This document shows positions 55,575-63,358 of a stretch of 64,000 nt of DNA, piece by piece. The stretch is from Enhydrobacter sp. (GTDB lineage: Bacteria; Pseudomonadota; Alphaproteobacteria; Reyranellales; Reyranellaceae): positions 3,904,473 to 3,968,472 of the forward strand of contig CP075528.1 of the NCBI GenBank assembly GCA_025808875.1, given 5' to 3'. Position 1 is the first letter of the stretch. The number at the start of each line of letters is the position of its first letter. The notes beneath the pieces are model-generated. The model saw only the letters and a list, made by a program, of their open reading frames with translations, searched no databases and was not told where the DNA came from. The position numbers were made by a program, and so were the translations under genes.

Positions 55575-56885
55575 TCACCTGCGGGGGGACGTCAGCCAGG
55601 CCAGCGCCAGGAACCCCGCTGCGGCGGAGAGCACCGACGCGCCCATCACGCCGAGCTTGACCGAATCCAGGAGGGCCGGCGTGAAGGCGAGATTGGCGAT
55701 GAATAGCGCCATCGTGAACCCGATGCCGGTCAACAGGCTTCCGGCAATCAATACGCTCCACGGAAGGTCGTTCGGACGGATCCCGGCGCGCAGCTTCTCG
55801 GCGAGGAAGCTGAACAGCACGACTCCGGCGGGCTTGCCGAGCACGAAGGCGAAGAAGACTGCGACAGTCAGGGTTCTGTCGAAGCTCGTCGGGGCGATGG
55901 AGACGCCGGCGTTCGCCAGGGCGAAGAGCGGCATGACCGCGAAGGCCACCCAAGGATGAAGCGCGAACTCGAGGCGTTCGATGGGCGACATCGCCTCGCG
56001 CGTGGCGACGCGTGCCCGGCGCAAGTCGCGACGCGCCGTGGCGCCGCCACTCGAGTGCTCGCCAGGAGGATGGGCGGTCACCCTTCCAAGAATGGCCTGC
56101 AGACGTCTGTCGCTCACCCAGCTCCGCGCCGGAGTCATCAATCCGAGGATCACGCCCGTCAGCGTCGCATGGACACCCGATGCGTCGATCGCCAGCCAGA
56201 CACCGCCACCGATCACGAAATAGACGAGGGTGTTGCGGACCCCCAGGCGTGCCATACCGGCCGTGACGGCCAGACCGAATGCCGCCAGTCCGAGCGCGAT
56301 CCAGTCCAAGGTGCCGCTGTAGCTGATCGCCACGACCAGGATGGCGCCCACGTCGTCGAAAATCGCCAGAGAGAGCAGGAACAGGCGCAGACCTGGTGGG
56401 GTGCGGCCGCCCAGAATCGCAAGGCAGCCGACCACGAAGGCCGTGTCGGTGGACATGACGGTGCCCCATCCGCTCGCACCCGCTCCTCCGTCGACGAGGA
56501 ACACGAACAGTCCGGCCGGTACGATCATGCCGCCGAGCGCGGCGGCGAGGGGAAAGGCCGCATTGCGTGGATTGCGCAACTCTCCCAGCACCAGTTCGCG
56601 CTTGAGCTCCAGTGCGATGACGAAAAAGAACAAGGTCATCAGCCCGTCGTTAATCCAGTGTTTCAACGAACGGTAGAGCTCAACATCGTCGAGCCGGAAC
56701 CCGGCCGGCATGTCCCAGAAGGCCAGGAACTGCGCGGACCATGCCGTGTTGGCGAGGACGATCGAGACGATGGTGGCGTTCAGCAGGACGACGCCGGCCA
56801 TCGCTTCGATCCGCAGGAAGCGGACAAACGGGCCCGTGAGACGGTCCGCAGGTTCGCTTGGAAGGCGTGAGAGCGTGTCGTTCAT
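55575..56885 (-). CDS. nhaA: Na+/H+ antiporter NhaA
   Basis: A 436-residue antiporter for sodium and pH homeostasis. It has the family blocks HWINDGLMTLFFFVIALELKRE, GWGTVMSTDTAFVVG, and FDDVGAILVVAISYSG with the paired transport aspartates. A charged hydrophilic insert (about residues 245-290, rich in R, H and G) is longer than in the E. coli protein. The ATG at 56885 (MNDTLSRLPSEP) is chosen. Confidence 0.95.
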   Translation of the reverse strand: MNDTLSRLPSEPADRLTGPFVRFLRIEAMAGVVLLNATIVSIVLANTAWSAQFLAFWDMPAGFRLDDVELYRSLKHWINDGLMTLFFFVIALELKRELVLGELRNPRNAAFPLAAALGGMIVPAGLFVFLVDGGAGASGWGTVMSTDTAFVVGCLAILGGRTPPGLRLFLLSLAIFDDVGAILVVAISYSGTLDWIALGLAAFGLAVTAGMARLGVRNTLVYFVIGGGVWLAIDASGVHATLTGVILGLMTPARSWVSDRRLQAILGRVTAHPPGEHSSGGATARRDLRRARVATREAMSPIERLEFALHPWVAFAVMPLFALANAGVSIAPTSFDRTLTVAVFFAFVLGKPAGVVLFSFLAEKLRAGIRPNDLPWSVLIAGSLLTGIGFTMALFIANLAFTPALLDSVKLGVMGASVLSAAAGFLALAWLTSPRR

Positions 56886-57065
56886 TGGCGCATCCGCGGC
56901 AGATCGAAATGGTGGGGATGCCGATGCAGGAGCATGGTACCCGACGTCATGAACGCTCCCCCTCCGTTTCCCGGATTGGCCTTGCAACCGCGGCCTGAGA
57001 GGCCATGATCAAGGTCAGCCACGCTTTGCGAAACAAGTTCGCTTCTCCAACTTAGCGAGGGCCCA

Positions 57066-57260
57066 ATGGCGGACGAAGGCCTCGACGCTGCAACCGCCAA
57101 ATCGCGGCGGCTCGAGTCGGAGCGGGGCGCCCGGCGTTACCGGCTCTGGTCGAATCTTACGTTGACCAAGGACGTTCTAGTCGGTCTGGCACTGCTGATC
57201 GGCGTCGGTGTGGCGCTGAGCATTGGACTTTCCGCGCTCGACGTGATCCCCCTTCCCTAG
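57066..57260 (+). CDS. Small single-TM protein, unknown
   Basis: A 64-residue protein with a charged N-terminus rich in R, E and S (LDAATAKSRRLESERGARRYRLW) and one C-terminal hydrophobic helix (VLVGLALLIGVGVALSIGL). GAGGG precedes the ATG. No family is recognised. It lies in the cluster of small genes behind nhaA. Confidence 0.65.
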   Translation: MADEGLDAATAKSRRLESERGARRYRLWSNLTLTKDVLVGLALLIGVGVALSIGLSALDVIPLP

Positions 57261-57344
57261 GAAAACCGGGGCAACCTTGGCGGCGTCCCCCGGGCCGCAG
57301 TGCCGGCGGCAGTGGCGTACGAGCGTTCGTCGCGGAAGCCTGGT

Positions 57345-57437
57345 TCACGCTGGACGCAGCAGCGCGTAGCCCACGATCAAGAGGATGAGGAAAAGCGGGA
57401 ACAGGATCGGTGGGTCGTGCCAGTGCCAGTTCTTCAC
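57345..57437 (-). CDS. Tiny membrane peptide, 30 residues
   Basis: GTG start with AGGAGG eight bases upstream. The peptide reads KNWHWHDPPILFPLF followed by LILLIVGYALLRPA, a single TM helix with an aromatic, proline-rich N-terminus. A clear paralogue lies at 59663-59751. Too short for routine gene finding, but two copies with matching ribosome sites make it real. The function is unknown. Confidence 0.7.
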   Translation of the reverse strand: MKNWHWHDPPILFPLFLILLIVGYALLRPA

Positions 57438-57469
57438 GGGTGGATCCTCCTGTCGAGAGGGCGTTGGCG

Positions 57470-57760
57470 TCACCGTGGGGTGCACAGCATGATGTCGACC
57501 CGAACGCCCTCCGAGATGATCTTGTGGGCCACAGTTTCGACCGCTTCGAATGCCGGCTGATGGGCGAGATAGCGGCCGCTGATTGCGCCGCCGCGCGTGA
57601 CCTCCCACACACCCGCTTGATGGGTGAGCTCGAGGAGAATCGCCAGTCCTTCGTCGCGCGCAGGAAGCATCGGCTCGGGACTCGAAACGGAATCGTCGGC
57701 GGGCAGCGCGCGAATGAAATCGTCGGCGCACTGGGCGCCGCGGACGGAATTAATTGTCAC
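57470..57760 (-). CDS. Unknown small protein, 96 residues
   Basis: GTG start (57760) behind GGGGG. Residues 30-96 look well conserved in character: ARDEGLAILLELTHQAGVWEV, then HQPAFEAVETVAHKIISEG. The layout (W near the middle, regular helices) faintly resembles DUF2188-like small stress proteins, which is only a guess. It lies in the same cluster as the tiny peptide. Confidence 0.5.
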   Translation of the reverse strand: MTINSVRGAQCADDFIRALPADDSVSSPEPMLPARDEGLAILLELTHQAGVWEVTRGGAISGRYLAHQPAFEAVETVAHKIISEGVRVDIMLCTPR

Positions 57761-58100
57761 GATGGCCCCCTTTCCGGGGTTCGACGGCGCGGCAAGCCGT
57801 TCGTGTGCATGCAAGCCCGCAGCTACGCATATCATATGGGGAGGCGGTCGGCCGATTGCCAGTCCGCCGACGCTGCTCCGCAGGGCCGACATGGCATGCC
57901 CGAGGGTGAACGCGTTCAGGGCCTGAAGGCCGCCGCCACCTCGCCACTGTGATCGCCTTTCCGGCGATTCTTCCGCGTTTCCACGCCCTTCCGCAACATA
58001 TCGCTTGGGTTTGTGCGGGGGGCGGCCCATCTTGAAAGCAGGCGCTGCCCCGCGAGCGCCGGCGCGCCGCGGGCCCTTCGTTCCGATCCAGGGACCCGCC
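57761..58100. other. 340-bp gap without a supported gene
   Basis: No good start or coding signal on either strand. It contains a stretch (57794-57823, CGTTCGTGTGCATGCAAG...CCCGCAGC) that partly matches 61959-61990, so a short dispersed repeat may sit in both gaps. The remainder is unremarkable GC-rich sequence, with part of the plus-strand leader of the gene at 58101. Confidence 0.5.
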
Positions 58101-58631
58101 ATGACCCTTCGCCCCGAATATTCTCTCGGCCATTCCAAGTACAACGATTTCCTGTTCGCCACGGTCGCCATCGAGCGGCACGGGATCGACACGGACGGCA
58201 ACGCCCTCACGGTGCTCTCGGCGCTGACTCGCCTCCAGGTCGATCCCTGGCACGAAGCCGCGCGGCTTGCGAACCTGCCGCCCGACGCGGCGTCGCGCGC
58301 CCTTGCCGCCACCTTCGCGCGGCTGCCCGACCTGAACTGGAAGGCGGACGACGCCGCCGCGGTTGCCCAGCGCCTGGTTGCCTTGCTGCCCTCGAGCGCC
58401 GTGGGCGAGATCCCGCTCACGGCCGAGGCCGCCGCCGATCGCAAGGCCGCAAGCGGCCGAGCCGCACCGCCGCCCGCCGCCGGCCCCGGGACGAAACCTG
58501 CCTCGGCGAAACCCGGCTGGAACCGGTGGCTGGTCTGGGCCGCGCTGGCGGTGGCGGCGCTGTTCGTCGCCACGCAGCTACAGCCCGACAACAATTTCGA
58601 ACCGCCCCGCAGCGAAACCGTCCGCCAGTAG
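58101..58631 (+). CDS. Unknown protein with C-terminal TM anchor
   Basis: A 176-residue protein. The soluble part (MTLRPEYSLGHSKYNDFLFATVAIERHG, then LTRLQVDPWHEAARLANLPPDAASRALAATFARLPD) looks globular. A proline/alanine-rich linker precedes one TM helix near the C-terminus (WLVWAALAVAALFVATQL). AGGGA precedes the ATG at 58101. The first half reads like a conserved hypothetical of alphaproteobacteria; the function is unknown. Confidence 0.7.
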   Translation: MTLRPEYSLGHSKYNDFLFATVAIERHGIDTDGNALTVLSALTRLQVDPWHEAARLANLPPDAASRALAATFARLPDLNWKADDAAAVAQRLVALLPSSAVGEIPLTAEAAADRKAASGRAAPPPAAGPGTKPASAKPGWNRWLVWAALAVAALFVATQLQPDNNFEPPRSETVRQ

Positions 58632-58699
58632 GCGACGACAGCGCGGCCGGCGGGGTCCGGTCTCCCGTCGCCGGAAAGTCGTCAGCCCGTCTCGCGTCG

Positions 58700-58909
58700 T
58701 CAGAAAGTCTTCGCGCCGGCGGCCTCCTGCTCGAGACGCAAGGCGCTCTCGTCGAGTTCCTCGGCATGACGCGCCAGCCGGCGCCGATCCGATTCGCCGG
58801 CGATGGCGACCGCCAGCCGACGCGACCGGCGGGCAAGGTCGCGAAAGCCGTCCGCCTGCTTCAGCAGCGCCTCCTTGCTCGGCCGCTGGGAAACGGTCGG
58901 GTTGTTCAT
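58700..58909 (-). CDS. Small charged helical protein, unknown
   Basis: A 69-residue protein that opens with MNNPTVSQRPSKEALLKQADGF and continues with heptad-rich helices (RRSRRLAVAIAGESDRRRLARHAEELDESALRLEQEA). It is predicted coiled-coil. It follows the gene at 59222 by 16 bp and is likely co-transcribed with it. Confidence 0.65.
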   Translation of the reverse strand: MNNPTVSQRPSKEALLKQADGFRDLARRSRRLAVAIAGESDRRRLARHAEELDESALRLEQEAAGAKTF

Positions 58910-58925
58910 CCGTGCAATCCTCTCC

Positions 58926-59222
58926 TCAAGTGTCGCCGTCGAGCCGCTCGAAGTCGGCCAGCACGGCGTCGACCAGCGAGCGGCGTTGCGTATCGCCGGC
59001 GCCCAGGGTGGCGGCATAGAGCCCGAGGACGTAGCGCGCCTTCTCCGCCGCGTCCCGCCAGCTCGCTGCGGGCGCGGCGATCAGTTGGGACTCGAGCTCG
59101 TCCCGCCGCAGCCGCAAGGCGCGTTCGTTGGCCTCGACCTCGGCCAACAGGCGACGCGCGCCGGTGGCCTTCTGGGCGGCCATGCCGCGACGTCGATCGA
59201 GGTCGATCGGCTTGTCGGTCAT
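58926..59222 (-). CDS. Small coiled-coil protein, unknown
   Basis: A 98-residue, mostly helical protein. It opens with DKPIDLDRRRGMAAQKATGARRLLAEVEANERAL and ends with LYAATLGAGDTQRRSLVDAVLADFERLDG. No family is recognised. It is in a minus-strand series of four small genes (59630 down to 58700). Confidence 0.65.
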   Translation of the reverse strand: MTDKPIDLDRRRGMAAQKATGARRLLAEVEANERALRLRRDELESQLIAAPAASWRDAAEKARYVLGLYAATLGAGDTQRRSLVDAVLADFERLDGDT

Positions 59223-59273
59223 CGTCCGTCTCCAGCGGTCGGGTTCGCCGGCATCGAGCCGCCGGCACGCGCC

Positions 59274-59630
59274 TCAGGATTTCGGCTTCGCCAGCAGGAT
59301 CTCGACGCAGGCGGAGGCGAGATCGGAATCGCCGGTCGTGGTGCCGGGCACCGTGGCGAAGCCGCTCTTCTCGATGGCGCTGCGGCGGTCCCACGTGCTC
59401 GTCTTGGCGAGCTCGGCCAGTTTGGCCGTGGCGCCGTCCTGGGCACGGAACCGTTCGGCGCAGAGCGGCGCCAGCGCCGTGACGGTGGCTTCGTGCGCCG
59501 CGGCGTATGCCGTCCGCTGCGCCGTGCCGCCGGTCACCCAGCCGCCCCAGGTGAAGCCGATCACGGCACACAGGGCGGCGCCGATGACGGCACCCCAGAT
59601 CATCGGCTTGGTGTCTTTCGGAACGTTCAT
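59274..59630 (-). CDS. Small membrane-anchored protein, unknown
   Basis: A 118-residue protein. The N-terminus holds one TM helix (PMIWGAVIGAALCAVIGFTWGGWVTGG). The rest, with two cysteines (APLCAERF, SACVEIL), lies probably outside. Related small proteins are known as conserved hypotheticals in rhizobia. It follows the broken tiny peptide gene by 32 bp. Confidence 0.7.
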   Translation of the reverse strand: MNVPKDTKPMIWGAVIGAALCAVIGFTWGGWVTGGTAQRTAYAAAHEATVTALAPLCAERFRAQDGATAKLAELAKTSTWDRRSAIEKSGFATVPGTTTGDSDLASACVEILLAKPKS

Positions 59631-59662
59631 GGCGAATCCCTTCGGGGCCGCACGGGCGGCCG

Positions 59663-59751
59663 TCAGTTCGGCGTGCGCAGGATCGCGTAGCCGACGATCA
59701 GCAAAACCAGAAAAGCGGAACAACGAGAGGCGGTTCGAGCCAGTTCTTCAT
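59663..59751 (-). pseudogene. Frameshifted paralogue of the 30-residue membrane peptide
   Basis: ATG (59751) behind GGAGG reads KNWLEPPLVVPLF, then breaks. Restoring one base near 59711-59716 gives VLLIVGYAILRTPN and a stop at 59663, matching the peptide at 57345-57437 along its length. As it stands, translation ends after 17 residues. Recent inactivation or a sequencing error. Confidence 0.75.
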
Positions 59752-59888
59752 GCGAGCACCTCCACGGGGCGGGAGCGCACGCATCTCTCAGCCATCGCAA
59801 GCCGGAGCTTGGGGGGCGATGGTCGATCAGCCATACACTGCGCGGCAGGGCGCGTCCACCGACCCTGGCGGCGGGTGGACGGGACGTC

Positions 59889-60659
59889 TCAGGCGGCGGT
59901 CTTGGCCTTGAGCTCGTCGAGCTGGGTGCGGGCGCCGGCGATCATGCAGGAGAGATCGGAGGTCAGCATCACCATGTCGAAGCCGCGCTTCACCGCGCCC
60001 GAGGCGAAGGCCGCGCCGGCGCAATGCATCACGCACTTGATGCCGGCCTTGTGCGCCGTCACCAGGATCCGGTCGCAGGTGGCGAGATGCAGCGGATCGG
60101 GGTTGTCGCCGCGCGGTTCCAGTCCGAGCGCGAAGGAGAGATCGGCCGGCCCAATATAGACGGCGTCGAGGCCGGGCGTGGCGCAGATGGCGTCGAGATT
60201 GGCGAGGCCCTCCCGGGTCTCGATCATGGCCATGACGACGATCTCGTCGTTGGCGCGCGCGACGTAGTCGGCGCCGCCGTAGTGCACGGCGCGCACGGGA
60301 CCGGACGAGCGCATGCCGACCGGCGGATAGCGGCAGGCCGCCACCGCCCTGGCGGCCTCCTCGGCGGTGTTCACCAGCGGCACGATGATGCCGTAGGCGC
60401 CGAGATCGAGCGCCTTCATGATGGCCGCCGGCTCGTTCCAGGCGACGCGCACGACCGGCACCGTGTCGGTCTGCGAGATGGCCTGCAGCAGGGGCGCCAC
60501 GTCGCTCATCTCCGAAAGGCCGTGCTGGAGGTCGACGCACAGCGCGTCGAAACCCTGCCGCGCCATGACCTCGGCGGCGAAGCCGTTGGGAATGGAAATC
60601 CAGCCGAGCGTCGCGCATTTGCCGGCCCGCCACATCTGCTTGATCTTGTTCTGTCGCAT
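59889..60659 (-). CDS. HpcH/HpaI-family aldolase
   Basis: A 256-residue class II pyruvate-type aldolase. It contains RQGFDALCVDLQHGLSEMSDV, PVVRVAWNEPAAIMKALDLGAYGIIVPLVNTAEEA and VMAMIETREGLANLDAICATPGLDAVYIGPADLS, the metal/substrate set of HpaI and 2-keto-3-deoxyglucarate aldolases. The substrate is not known. The ATG is at 60659. The gap 59752-59888 downstream shows no gene. Confidence 0.92.
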   Translation of the reverse strand: MRQNKIKQMWRAGKCATLGWISIPNGFAAEVMARQGFDALCVDLQHGLSEMSDVAPLLQAISQTDTVPVVRVAWNEPAAIMKALDLGAYGIIVPLVNTAEEAARAVAACRYPPVGMRSSGPVRAVHYGGADYVARANDEIVVMAMIETREGLANLDAICATPGLDAVYIGPADLSFALGLEPRGDNPDPLHLATCDRILVTAHKAGIKCVMHCAGAAFASGAVKRGFDMVMLTSDLSCMIAGARTQLDELKAKTAA

Positions 60660-60791
60660 GGGTGCTTCTTTCGGTCGTCGATCGATTCCAGGAACGCGCG
60701 GATTGGGCCCGATCGGGCGGGCTTTTTCAACCGATTGCGACGGCGGCGAGCCGCAAAGACCGCAAGGGCGTTCACCGGCTCAAGCCGCCAT

Positions 60792-60853
60792 GCGGCCTTG
60801 TCGTGGAGATCGCCCTCGCCCGACTCGTCGATGATCCGGCTGACCCAGCTTCC
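60792..60853 (-). pseudogene. Decayed partial copy of the 75-residue protein gene
   Basis: Sixty-odd bases match 61053-61117 of the neighbouring gene at most positions (GCGGCCTTGTCGT-GAGAT, CCTCGCCCGACTCGTCGATGA, CCCAGCTTC). The translated piece reads RIIDESGEGDLHDKAAW against RVIDESGEDYLYDKAAF. No intact frame remains. The rest of the gap 60660-60995 shows nothing else. Confidence 0.75.
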
Positions 60854-60995
60854 CGGCGCGGGCGGGGACCGATGGATCTGCGACACGGGGCTGTTGCTCC
60901 CGCCTTTGCGCGCGTAGCCTTCGCGCGGGACCGTGGTCTTGCTGCAGCCGTCCGTCGCGATCGTCGGGCGTGGGCTCTTGCTCGCGTGCAAGTCC

Positions 60996-61223
60996 TCAGG
61001 CGGCCATCAGCACCGCGCGACGCAGCGATTGCGGCAGGGAAATCTGGCCGAACGCGGCCTTGTCGTAGAGATAGTCCTCGCCCGACTCGTCGATGACGCG
61101 GACCTGGCCCAGCTTCTCGGCACGGGCGTCGGGAAGGGCGACATAGATCTTGCGCCGCTCCAGCGACGCTTCGTAGCCCTTGTTGTCGAGGCAGATGACG
61201 AGCCGCTTTGCCGACCTTGCCAT
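60996..61223 (-). CDS. Conserved 75-residue protein
   Basis: It opens with RLVICLDNKGYEASLERRKIYVALPD and then has RVIDESGEDYLYDKAAF. Homologous small proteins of unknown function occur widely in bacteria. It is probably a single compact beta-rich domain. The ATG at 61223 has AGGA upstream; the frame opens five codons earlier. A damaged duplicate lies about 140 bp downstream. Confidence 0.8.
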   Translation of the reverse strand: MARSAKRLVICLDNKGYEASLERRKIYVALPDARAEKLGQVRVIDESGEDYLYDKAAFGQISLPQSLRRAVLMAA

Positions 61224-61238
61224 GATCCTATTCCTCAC

Positions 61239-62112
61239 AGGAGGCGCTGGTAGTAGCGCGGTTTGAACCTAGAAGTGCCACCCCATCCCGAGCGCGCCCA
61301 TAGCTACGAGACGCCCTTTGGAACGCTGCAGGGTTTCTCTCTATCTCATAGTAGGGCAAAGCGTCGGCCTCTCTGAAGCGAAGTGACTGCTTCATCGCAA
61401 TCTGGAGTCGTCCGACGCCGCGGTCCTCGTTGAAGGGCCGTCCCGAGCTGTCACTCGTCTTGTGCGCGGTGGCGCTCTACGATGCCAGTTCCTCGTCGAA
61501 GCGCGTGTCGTTCAAGATGCTGAACCGCCGGACGGTCAATCGGCTGAAAGAGAACATGTCGATTCGGCGAGCGGCGCGCCGGTCGACACAGCCGGTACGT
61601 CATGGCCGAGGACAGCGACCTCGACGCACTCGAGATCGCAAGCACCAGGACGATCGAGCATCCCGCGTTGGGCGCGTCTGACGCATCCCGAAGCGAGGGA
61701 TCGTTCCGGCGGCCTCAATGGCCCCTCGCTTCGCTCGGGGTGACAGTCATGACTCCCTTTCCAGCGATAGACGGCAACCGACCGTCGCGCGCCGTCGTCT
61801 TTCCCGGCCCGAAGAGAGGGAGGTTTGGGGGCGACGGGCAATTCCCGCAATTTCCGCCAGTGCGCCACGGGGTCGAACGCCGGTGAATTTGGTCCAGAAT
61901 CGGGCCGCCGGGTGCGCTCCGGGGACTTCCCGGCCTTTCCGGCCTTTCCGCCACGGGAAACACGTTCGTGTACACGCAATCTCCCGCAGCGGGGGCGGTC
62001 GCCGGCACGGCAGCCTCCTCGGGCGGCTTCCCCGGGCGGCCTCACGCGGTTTGATGCAGATCATCGCCCGCCGATCCGGGTGGCGCGAGCATGGTACCAT
62101 AGGAGTCCGCCC
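61239..62112. other. 874-bp accessory gap with repeats and gene debris
   Basis: No supported gene. On the minus strand, 61240-61560 reads as two in-frame fragments split by a stop (FSFSRLTVRRFSILNDTRFD, then GRPFNEDRGVGRLQIAMKQS), which may be a decayed small gene. 61689-61733 holds an inverted repeat with arms CGAAGCGAGGG/CCCTCGCTTCG. 61929-61949 has tandem GGCCTTTCC. 61959-61990 resembles 57794-57823. Confidence 0.5.
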
Positions 62113-62811
62113 ATGCGCCCCGCCCTGCTCGCCGCCACCGCCGTCGCCCTGATCGTGCTGGGCGCCGCCTCGGCCGCCCTCACCGGGCCCGACGATCCGC
62201 GTACCGACGGCGGCCTCTCGCTGCCCGCCCTGTCGCGCTGCGCCGGCATCGCCGGCAGCGAGATCCGCGCCGCCGATCCGGCGTTCGGGCTGCTGATGCT
62301 GGACGGCGCGCCGTGGATGACCCTGCAGGTCGACGGCGAGTCGGTGCTGCTCGCCGGCAGCGGCGCGCTGCGGCGGCGCAACGGCGCGATCGTGCCGTTC
62401 CGCTTCTCCTGCCTGCTCGACGAGCGGGGCCGCGCGCTGATGTTCCGCGTCGCCGTGATCGGGCCGGGCAGCGAGCCGCTGGCGCCGGCGCATCCGGCGA
62501 CCGGCACGGCCGCGCTCGACACCGGCGATCCGCTGCCGCGCGGCGCCGAGCTGCGCGTCCAGCTCGTCGACACGACGACGGCCGGCGCGCACGTGGTGCT
62601 GGCCGAGCAGCTGGTGCGCAGCGGCTGGGAGACGCCCATCCCCTTCACGCTGCGCGTGCCGGCCGACACGAGGCTCGACGGCCGCACGCTCGTCCTCGCC
62701 GCGCGCGTGACCGTCGCGCGCAAGACGGTGTTCGCGATGGCGCCGCGGGCGGTGACGGCGGAGGATCTGCGGCGGCCGCTGGCGCTGACGCTCACCGCCG
62801 CGGGCCGCTGA
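62113..62811 (+). CDS. Exported YbaY/YscW-like protein
   Basis: A 232-residue protein. The signal peptide is LLAATAVALIVLGAASAALTG. The central region (LALSRCAGIAG-like, then PFRFSCLLDERGRALMFRVAV) and the C-terminal YbaY/YscW-like segment (LRVPADTRLDGRTLVLAARVTV, then EDLRRPLALTL) suggest a periplasmic beta-sandwich. The function is unknown. An AGGAG site precedes the ATG at 62113. Confidence 0.75.
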   Translation: MRPALLAATAVALIVLGAASAALTGPDDPRTDGGLSLPALSRCAGIAGSEIRAADPAFGLLMLDGAPWMTLQVDGESVLLAGSGALRRRNGAIVPFRFSCLLDERGRALMFRVAVIGPGSEPLAPAHPATGTAALDTGDPLPRGAELRVQLVDTTTAGAHVVLAEQLVRSGWETPIPFTLRVPADTRLDGRTLVLAARVTVARKTVFAMAPRAVTAEDLRRPLALTLTAAGR

Positions 62812-62838
62812 GCCGCGACGGCGGCGGCCGTCGCCGCG

Positions 62839-63252
62839 CTACCACAACAGCGCGACCAGGCCCCAAACCCAGGCGACGGCGATCGCCATCTGGACGGCGA
62901 AGGCGGCGAAGCGGATGTTGACCGCGACGACGCCCGTCGAGAGCAGATGGACGACCGACTGGACGATGCGCGCCAGCAAGAGCCACGGCGCCAGCGGATC
63001 GGTGACGTCCTGGAAGCCCATGACCAGCGCGGCGAGCAGCAGGCCGCCGAAGACCGGCAGGCCCTCGAGGCAGTTGAGATGGGCGCGCGCCAGGCGCTGC
63101 ATGAAGGGCGAGAGATTCTCGTTGTCGGGCCGGAAGCCGTTGGGCGGCACCCTGCCGGCGAGCACCAGGGCGCAGCGGACCGCCTCCATCAGGATCAGCA
63201 GCGCGAGCGCCCAGGCGATCAGGGCGACGAGGACGAGGGCCGAGGCGTTCAT
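62839..63252 (-). CDS. MAPEG-family membrane protein
   Basis: A 137-residue protein with four TM helices and the MAPEG core RLARAHLNCLEGLPVFGGLLL. The family includes glutathione-dependent enzymes; several bacterial members have no known substrate. It is convergent with the YbaY-like gene (27 bp apart). Confidence 0.88.
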   Translation of the reverse strand: MNASALVLVALIAWALALLILMEAVRCALVLAGRVPPNGFRPDNENLSPFMQRLARAHLNCLEGLPVFGGLLLAALVMGFQDVTDPLAPWLLLARIVQSVVHLLSTGVVAVNIRFAAFAVQMAIAVAWVWGLVALLW

Positions 63253-63358
63253 GCGGTGACTTTCTCCCGGGCCGATCCTATCGCCGGTCGAACCGTCGTG
63301 CGATGGCGGCGATGCGAGGCGCGTCGCTTCGCGCCAGGCGCCGCGATAGAGTCGGGCG

